This document shows, piece after piece, positions 33,627 to 37,673 of a stretch of 37,673 bases of DNA. Under the pieces are notes generated by a model that worked only from the letters and a program-made list of their open reading frames with translations, was not told the DNA's origin and made no database searches. The DNA comes from Planctomycetota bacterium (GTDB lineage Bacteria; Planctomycetota; UBA8108; UBA1146). The translations under genes were made by a program, and so were the position numbers. The number at the start of each line of letters is the position of its first letter. Position 1 is the stretch's first letter. Where the stretch lies: assembly GCA_016776905.1 (NCBI GenBank), contig JADHSM010000022.1, forward strand, positions 1-37,673, in the 5' to 3' direction.

Positions 33627-33653
33627 CCCCTATCAAACAAAGAGGTTCCTCTT

Positions 33654-35612
33654 CTAATCTTGAGTAATGGGCTCTTCTTCCGAAAGAGCCTCGCCAATAT
33701 CGACAAGTAAATCAGGGCGACTATTCGCCAGTCGCTTTGCACCTTCTGGAGAAACTTTCGTTCTCCAAAGATAAACTCGCTTGAGAGATCTCATTTGGGC
33801 GAGAATATCCAAACCCGCATCTGATACCTGAGTGCCGAATAGATTGAGAACTGTCAACTCTGGAAGACTTGCCAATGTTGCAAGATCGTCATCTGTTGTC
33901 ACAGTCTCCGACAGATTCAATATCCTCAGTTTGCGAAACTTCCAAAGTCCTGCTACCGAAATTCTCGAGACCGCTGTTCCTGCGACATCTAGTCGGGTCA
34001 ATACAGGCTCAAGACCCTTCAACATTTGCACCTGCGCATCCCCAGCATTTTTCCTCAGTAATCGAAAGACAGCCTCATAAGCAGAGTCCGACTGGGAGAT
34101 AGGAGCGACACGAACACCCGAATTCGTAAGAGCCCGTGCTGCACTCTCGACGCTCTTTATAACCTCAGGGTCCTCAATAGAGATCGGAGAGAATGTGGGC
34201 AATTGCCCTGGAGTTTGGGCAGCAGGCTTAGAGGTTCCTACTGAACTTTCCTCAACTTCTTCGAGGATTACGGCTTCCTCACTGGGCCAGACAGCTCCGC
34301 CATCGATCCATTTCCGGAACAGAGAAACCTCTTCGAGTGACAAATGATCCCCGGTTGGGGGCATTCGATCTTCATCGTCATCGGGGAGTTCGATTCTCAA
34401 TATCAATTCACTGCCAGAAGCATCACCGGGAATAATGGTAGGGAACTCTCTGTCTGCCATCGCAGGCTTGGCCAGATCGAGGCGAAGCCCGCCCTTTTGC
34501 TTTTTTTCACCGTGACATTCAAAACACTTCAACTCCAGCAATGGGTATATCTGCTCGCTGAATAAACTTTCAAGATCGTCAGGTTCTTCATCTTCTTCGT
34601 GACCATCTTCTTCGTGACCATCTTCTTCGTGACCATCTTCTTCGTGGCCATCCAAAATCCTGCTCTTTCCATGACTCGCAGGACCCAACTCTCCTCGAAA
34701 TCCCACAGGACCTTTGCGACCACGTTCAGAATCCTCCGGCCATGGACCTCCGGCACGAATCCAATCTTCCAACGCTTTTATCTGATCGGCGGTCAAGCCG
34801 GGTTCTTCCGGTGGAGGCATTCGATCGTCATCTTCGGCATCTAACTTCACCAATTCGATCAATAAACTGGCCTCGGGATCTCCGGCAATAAATACGGGCT
34901 CTTCACGTAGCCGATCCTTCACGTCATTAGGAATATCGAGACGTAACTTCCCCTTTGACTTTTCAGGCCCGTGACATGAAATGCAATGGGTATCCAGAAG
35001 AGGTCTAACAACGTCGTGATAGAGTTGATTCCCTGTCACTTCTGCAGGCTGGCTCACTCCTTGAGAAGCTTGCTCTACGGGGCCCTTTGAGAGTGCCTGA
35101 ATTTGACTACTGGAAGATTCTGACTGATTCAACTCCATTACTTCAGGAGCAAAGAAGACATTCTCAAAACCCTTCTCAACAAACCCGTCACCCCACTTGA
35201 GTTCTCCCCCGATATGCCCCGCGCCCATCACGACGGGGACACAGAGGAAGAGTGCGAGGCGGTAGGAGTTTCCTGCGTTGTGATGACCTCGGGCAACTGC
35301 GATTCCAACTCCAGCCGTCACTGTCGCCAAAAATGCTGAACTGACTCCCAGCCAGCGGTGCCATGCCAAAGCGGAATCAGGATCCGCAGGGTCTGCGAGT
35401 AACCAACCACTGATCGCTGCTAAAATAGAAAAAGCAGCCCCGGGAACCACCCATGAGAGAGAAACCGGGCCATCTCCAGGAACCGACTCCTTACGATACA
35501 CACAGATCAACTCCACCACGGCAGCCCACGCTAAGAGAGCAATCGGAAAATGGAGGAGAAGAGGATGAAATCGACCGAAGAGGTCCGGCAAAGCTGATGG
35601 ATCGAAGTTCAA
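33654..35612 (-). CDS. Planctomycete multi-domain membrane cytochrome c protein (DUF2231, two PSCyt1-type domains, leucine-rich tail)
   Basis: The protein has 652 residues from a TTG at 35612 with AGGAG eight nt upstream; the longer frame starts at a TTG at 35645 without a ribosome site. The N-terminus holds about four membrane segments in DUF2231 style (FHPLLLHFPIALLAWAAVVEL, AAFSILAAISGWLLA). Two planctomycete cytochrome c domains follow, each with one heme site: HCISCHG ... RMPPP and KCFECHG ... RMPPTGDHLS. Between them lies a DGHEE tandem stretch and a Lys/Glu-rich linker. The last 170 residues contain leucine-rich units (LRILNLSETVTTDDDLATL, LTVLNLFGTQVSDAGLDIL, LKRVYLWRTKVSPEG). It is membrane-anchored with hemes outside the cytoplasm, presumably in electron transfer; its partners are unknown. 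It overlaps no neighbour and converges on the MshEN gene. Confidence 0.9.
   Translation of the reverse strand: MNFDPSALPDLFGRFHPLLLHFPIALLAWAAVVELICVYRKESVPGDGPVSLSWVVPGAAFSILAAISGWLLADPADPDSALAWHRWLGVSSAFLATVTAGVGIAVARGHHNAGNSYRLALFLCVPVVMGAGHIGGELKWGDGFVEKGFENVFFAPEVMELNQSESSSSQIQALSKGPVEQASQGVSQPAEVTGNQLYHDVVRPLLDTHCISCHGPEKSKGKLRLDIPNDVKDRLREEPVFIAGDPEASLLIELVKLDAEDDDRMPPPEEPGLTADQIKALEDWIRAGGPWPEDSERGRKGPVGFRGELGPASHGKSRILDGHEEDGHEEDGHEEDGHEEDEEPDDLESLFSEQIYPLLELKCFECHGEKKQKGGLRLDLAKPAMADREFPTIIPGDASGSELILRIELPDDDEDRMPPTGDHLSLEEVSLFRKWIDGGAVWPSEEAVILEEVEESSVGTSKPAAQTPGQLPTFSPISIEDPEVIKSVESAARALTNSGVRVAPISQSDSAYEAVFRLLRKNAGDAQVQMLKGLEPVLTRLDVAGTAVSRISVAGLWKFRKLRILNLSETVTTDDDLATLASLPELTVLNLFGTQVSDAGLDILAQMRSLKRVYLWRTKVSPEGAKRLANSRPDLLVDIGEALSEEEPITQD
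34589..34648. repeat. Four 15-bp tandem repeats encoding DGHEE
   Basis: CATCTTCTTCGTGAC occurs four times without interruption; the last unit has one change (GTGGC). In the reverse-strand cytochrome gene it encodes (DGHEE)n in the linker between the two heme domains. Such a repeat can vary in copy number without breaking the frame. Confidence 0.92.
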
Positions 35613-35706
35613 AATACTGACTCCTGATATGTTTCTGGGCCCCAAGATTCGTGAGCAGGGGAAGCGGTCCCTGTGGGAGGTAGTGTACTCAAGTGGCTTC
35701 GCTCAC

Positions 35707-36291
35707 TCAACGTCGAGCGAACTTCTCTAAATGAGAGACGACAGGGATCAAAGCGAGACCTACAGCATTACTCCAATACCCCTCAAAACGGGTCACAAAT
35801 CTGCCCGCCCCTCCTTGTATGGCGTAACTCCCTGCTTTGTCCATAGGTTCCCCAGTATTCACATATTCCAAGATCTCAGCCTCACTCAATTCTCTAAACC
35901 AGACCCGACACTCTTCTACTCCAGAATAATATTCTCCTGATCCACGAACGCACCACCCCCCCACAATGCGGTGTTCTCGACCCGAGAGCTGCCGAAGAAC
36001 ATGAATCGCCTCATCGGAACTCGCCGGCTTCCCCAGTATTTGGCCATCGAGGACCACAATGGTATCCCCCGCAACAATCCAAACAGACTCCTCCTCAATT
36101 GACTCCTCCTCAATTGAATGAGCTTTGGATATGGCCAACCGTTCTACGTACGCTTCCGGAGATTCAGACGTAAGAACAGACTCATCGATGTCAGGGACTT
36201 GAACACTGGGGTTAAAGCCTGCAGCACGGAGGAGATCTAGGCGCCGAGGTGATGCAGAGCCCAAAATGAGGGGAAGTTTCAATCGATTCAT
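35707..36291 (-). CDS. maf: Maf-like nucleotide pyrophosphatase
   Basis: Maf proteins hydrolyse non-canonical or modified nucleoside triphosphates and have been linked to septum control. The protein has 194 residues from the ATG at 36291 (GGGAG lies only 2 nt upstream; a GTG at 36306 is an alternative). Family motifs: LILGSASPRRLDLLRAAG at the start, VPDIDES, VERLAISKAHSIEEES, WIVAGDTIVVLDGQILGKP, and GEPMDKAGSYAIQGGAGRFV. All expected catalytic residues appear present. The stretch EESIEEES comes from a 15-bp tandem duplication (36086-36115) in a loop of the protein. The gene is alone on its strand between the cytochrome protein and the terminal repeat protein. Confidence 0.93.
   Translation of the reverse strand: MNRLKLPLILGSASPRRLDLLRAAGFNPSVQVPDIDESVLTSESPEAYVERLAISKAHSIEEESIEEESVWIVAGDTIVVLDGQILGKPASSDEAIHVLRQLSGREHRIVGGWCVRGSGEYYSGVEECRVWFRELSEAEILEYVNTGEPMDKAGSYAIQGGAGRFVTRFEGYWSNAVGLALIPVVSHLEKFARR
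36086..36115. repeat. 15-bp tandem duplication inside maf
   Basis: GACTCCTCCTCAATT occurs twice in direct succession and adds five residues (S-I-E-E-E pattern) to the maf product in frame. Confidence 0.9.
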
Positions 36292-36331
36292 AACTCCCAG
36301 AATCACCTGAGACAGCCCTCACAACAAGAGA

Positions 36332-36368
36332 CAAAAAAACCCCGCAGAGACCGAAGTCTCTGCGGGGT
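36332..36368 (-). terminator. Intrinsic terminator of the repeat/dockerin gene
   Basis: A perfect 13-bp GC-rich stem (36339-36351 with 36356-36368, CCCCGCAGAGAC core) with loop CGAA. On the reverse strand it is followed by seven or more T residues, and it sits 34 nt after the stop of the gene at 36402. Confidence 0.9.
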
Positions 36369-36401
36369 CATGCTCAATATCTCGTCCCGTCAGGGATTCG
36401 A

Positions 36402-37673
36402 TTAGGGAGCACAGCTGGTGCCGTTACAGTCACCCAGCGAATCAGAACTGTCGTCCGTACCACAACCCGGGAACGGCGCTGTCGGAGGTGCTCCACCAGA
36501 GAACTGGTAGGAGAACAGAGCCACCGCGTCGCTGATGTCGATCTGACCATCGTCGGTCGTATCGGCAGCGTCGGGGCAGACTACGCTATCACCTGCGAAG
36601 AGGAACGACAGGATCTGGATTCCGTCCGCCAGGTCAACTCCACCGTCATCATTGGCATCGCCGCGGATGAACAGGGACTCTTCACAGACGTCAGGAATAC
36701 CGTTGCTATCATTGTCGGCTTCACCCGCAACGATATCACAACTGTCATCCACACCATTCTCGTTACAGTCCGCACCACCTGTTTGATCGAGATCACACTC
36801 GTTCAGGATTCCGTCGCCGTCGATATCGTCATCGCAGGCGTCGATGGTTCCGTCACTGTCGGTATCTGTCTCACAGGAATCGTCCTGACCATTCAAGTCA
36901 CAATCAGCACCACCGGTCTGATCAACGTCACAGGCGTTCGGGATTCCGTCGCCGTCAATGTCGTCGTCACAGGCGTCAATGGTTCCGTCACTGTCAGTGT
37001 CGGTCTGGCAGCTGTCGTCTTGGCCGTCCACGTCACAGTCAGCACCACCGGTCTGATCCACGTCACAGGCGTTCGGGATTCCGTCGCCGTCAATGTCGTC
37101 GTCACAGGCGTCAATGGTTCCGTCACTGTCGGTGTCGGCCTGGCAGCTGTCGTCCTGGCCGTCCACGTCACAATCGATTCCACCGGTCTGATCCACGTCA
37201 CAGGCGTTCGGGATTCCGTCGCCGTCGATGTCGTCGTCACAGTCGTCGATCGTTCCGTCACTGTCAGTATCGGTCTCACAAGAGTCGATCTGGCCATTGC
37301 TGTTACAGTCACTGATACCGGCTCCGGTGTTACTGATCGTCAGATCAGAGGTACCGGTTGCACCGTTCCAGCCACCCACCTGAACGTAGTAGCTGTTTCC
37401 GCCAGTCACCGGAATGGTGACGGTGGAGCTGAAGTTCGGTGAGGTACAGCCGTCGTCGTCGGAAGCCAGTCCCAGATCACCCGCAACCGGGCAACCTGTC
37501 GCAGCGTCGTAGACGATCAGAACTGTGTCGTCGAGACTTCCAGCAGATCCACAAGTCTCAATCGTGGCGTCCCCTGTTCCACCCGCGGTGTACAGGAACC
37601 ACACATCGTTACCCATGTTCGAATCACCGTCGGTCGGACCGTCAGTGGTCGCGGCAGTGTTATCCACCGTATG
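36402..37673 (-). CDS. Secreted Asp-rich TSP3-like repeat protein with dockerin-like C-terminus (5' end outside window)
   Basis: The frame is open to the right edge, so the N-terminus is missing; about 423 residues are seen. First comes a beta-sandwich-like extracellular module (NDVWFLYTAGGTGDATIETCGS, LDDTVLIVYDA, YYVQVGGWNGATG), common in planctomycete surface proteins. Then follow DCNSNGQIDSC and four 45-residue units of the form DTDSDGTIDACDDDIDGDGIPNACDVDQTGGADCDVDGQDDSC. The end is dockerin-like: FIRGDANDDGGVDLADGIQIL and DTTDDGQIDISDAVALFSY. It should bind calcium and act outside the cell. Its units match part of the giant protein at 22761 (DQTGG-DCD-NGQDDSC), so both draw on one repeat pool. 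Codon use here is more GC-rich than in that gene. Confidence 0.9.
   Translation of the reverse strand, partial: HTVDNTAATTDGPTDGDSNMGNDVWFLYTAGGTGDATIETCGSAGSLDDTVLIVYDAATGCPVAGDLGLASDDDGCTSPNFSSTVTIPVTGGNSYYVQVGGWNGATGTSDLTISNTGAGISDCNSNGQIDSCETDTDSDGTIDDCDDDIDGDGIPNACDVDQTGGIDCDVDGQDDSCQADTDSDGTIDACDDDIDGDGIPNACDVDQTGGADCDVDGQDDSCQTDTDSDGTIDACDDDIDGDGIPNACDVDQTGGADCDLNGQDDSCETDTDSDGTIDACDDDIDGDGILNECDLDQTGGADCNENGVDDSCDIVAGEADNDSNGIPDVCEESLFIRGDANDDGGVDLADGIQILSFLFAGDSVVCPDAADTTDDGQIDISDAVALFSYQFSGGAPPTAPFPGCGTDDSSDSLGDCNGTSCAP
36732..37271 (-). repeat. Four tandem 135-bp units, nearly identical in the middle copies
   Basis: Four 45-codon units fill this stretch without indels. The central units differ at only a few bases by eye, many of them silent, which suggests recent amplification or gene conversion. 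Confidence 0.9.

Noticed and set aside
33640..33653. Short hairpin AAGAG-GTTC-CTCTT between the convergent MshEN and cytochrome genes
   Set aside because: Five A/T-rich pairs without a T-run are too weak for a terminator.
36783..37442. 219-residue plus-strand frame over the 135-bp repeats
   Set aside because: It is an antisense shadow kept open by the repeat period. The translation is a low-complexity Val/Thr-rich repeat, whereas the other strand gives a recognised protein.

Overview
The window looks like chromosomal DNA from a marine-type Planctomycetota bacterium. The evidence is a planctomycete multi-domain cytochrome c protein (DUF2231 membrane domain, two CxxCH domains, leucine-rich tail), a formylglycine-type sulfatase, Asp-rich thrombospondin-3-like repeats ending in dockerin-like RGDxNxDGxxDIxD modules, and planctomycete-style insertions in valyl-tRNA synthetase. 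The genetic code is standard: many ordinary genes here end in TGA.

Layout. Positions 2-403 hold the 3' end of a DNA cytosine methyltransferase, followed by a reverse-strand lipoprotein. From 1238 to 12294 all nine genes lie on the plus strand: an AmpG-like permease coupled to a beta-lactamase-fold serine hydrolase, a sialate O-acetylesterase-like SGNH hydrolase, deoxyribose-phosphate aldolase with a two-domain ALDH16, a RimK-like ATP-grasp enzyme coupled to a FAD amino-acid-oxidase-type enzyme, and a sulfatase, closed by a strong bidirectional terminator. The reverse strand then carries a secreted protein of unknown function and a three-gene set (FkbM-type methyltransferase, transsulfuration PLP enzyme, second ATP-grasp enzyme). 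Housekeeping genes follow: valS, rtcB, and later trmB-uvrC and a maf gene.

The most striking region is 21477-28245. Two paralogous reverse-strand genes, on either side of a 1505-residue Asp-rich repeat protein, are each interrupted by one in-frame UGA. In both, homology continues through the UGA into an 89-residue tail of identical length with no alignment gap. In both, a 7-bp stem with a 5-nt xGUGx loop starts exactly 14 nt after the UGA, as expected of a bacterial SECIS element. I read these as two exported selenoproteins of a family I do not recognise, with a Cys-x(4-5)-Sec motif. The upstream copy lies 12 nt before rtcB on the same strand. No sel genes or tRNA-Sec are visible in the window.

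The right part contains a TolC-like lipoprotein, trmB-uvrC, a STAS-like small protein, a stand-alone MshEN protein, the multi-domain cytochrome protein and maf. It ends with a second Asp-rich repeat/dockerin protein whose 5' end lies outside the window. No intergenic gap exceeds about 200 bases. No rRNA, tRNA, CRISPR array or insertion sequence was seen.
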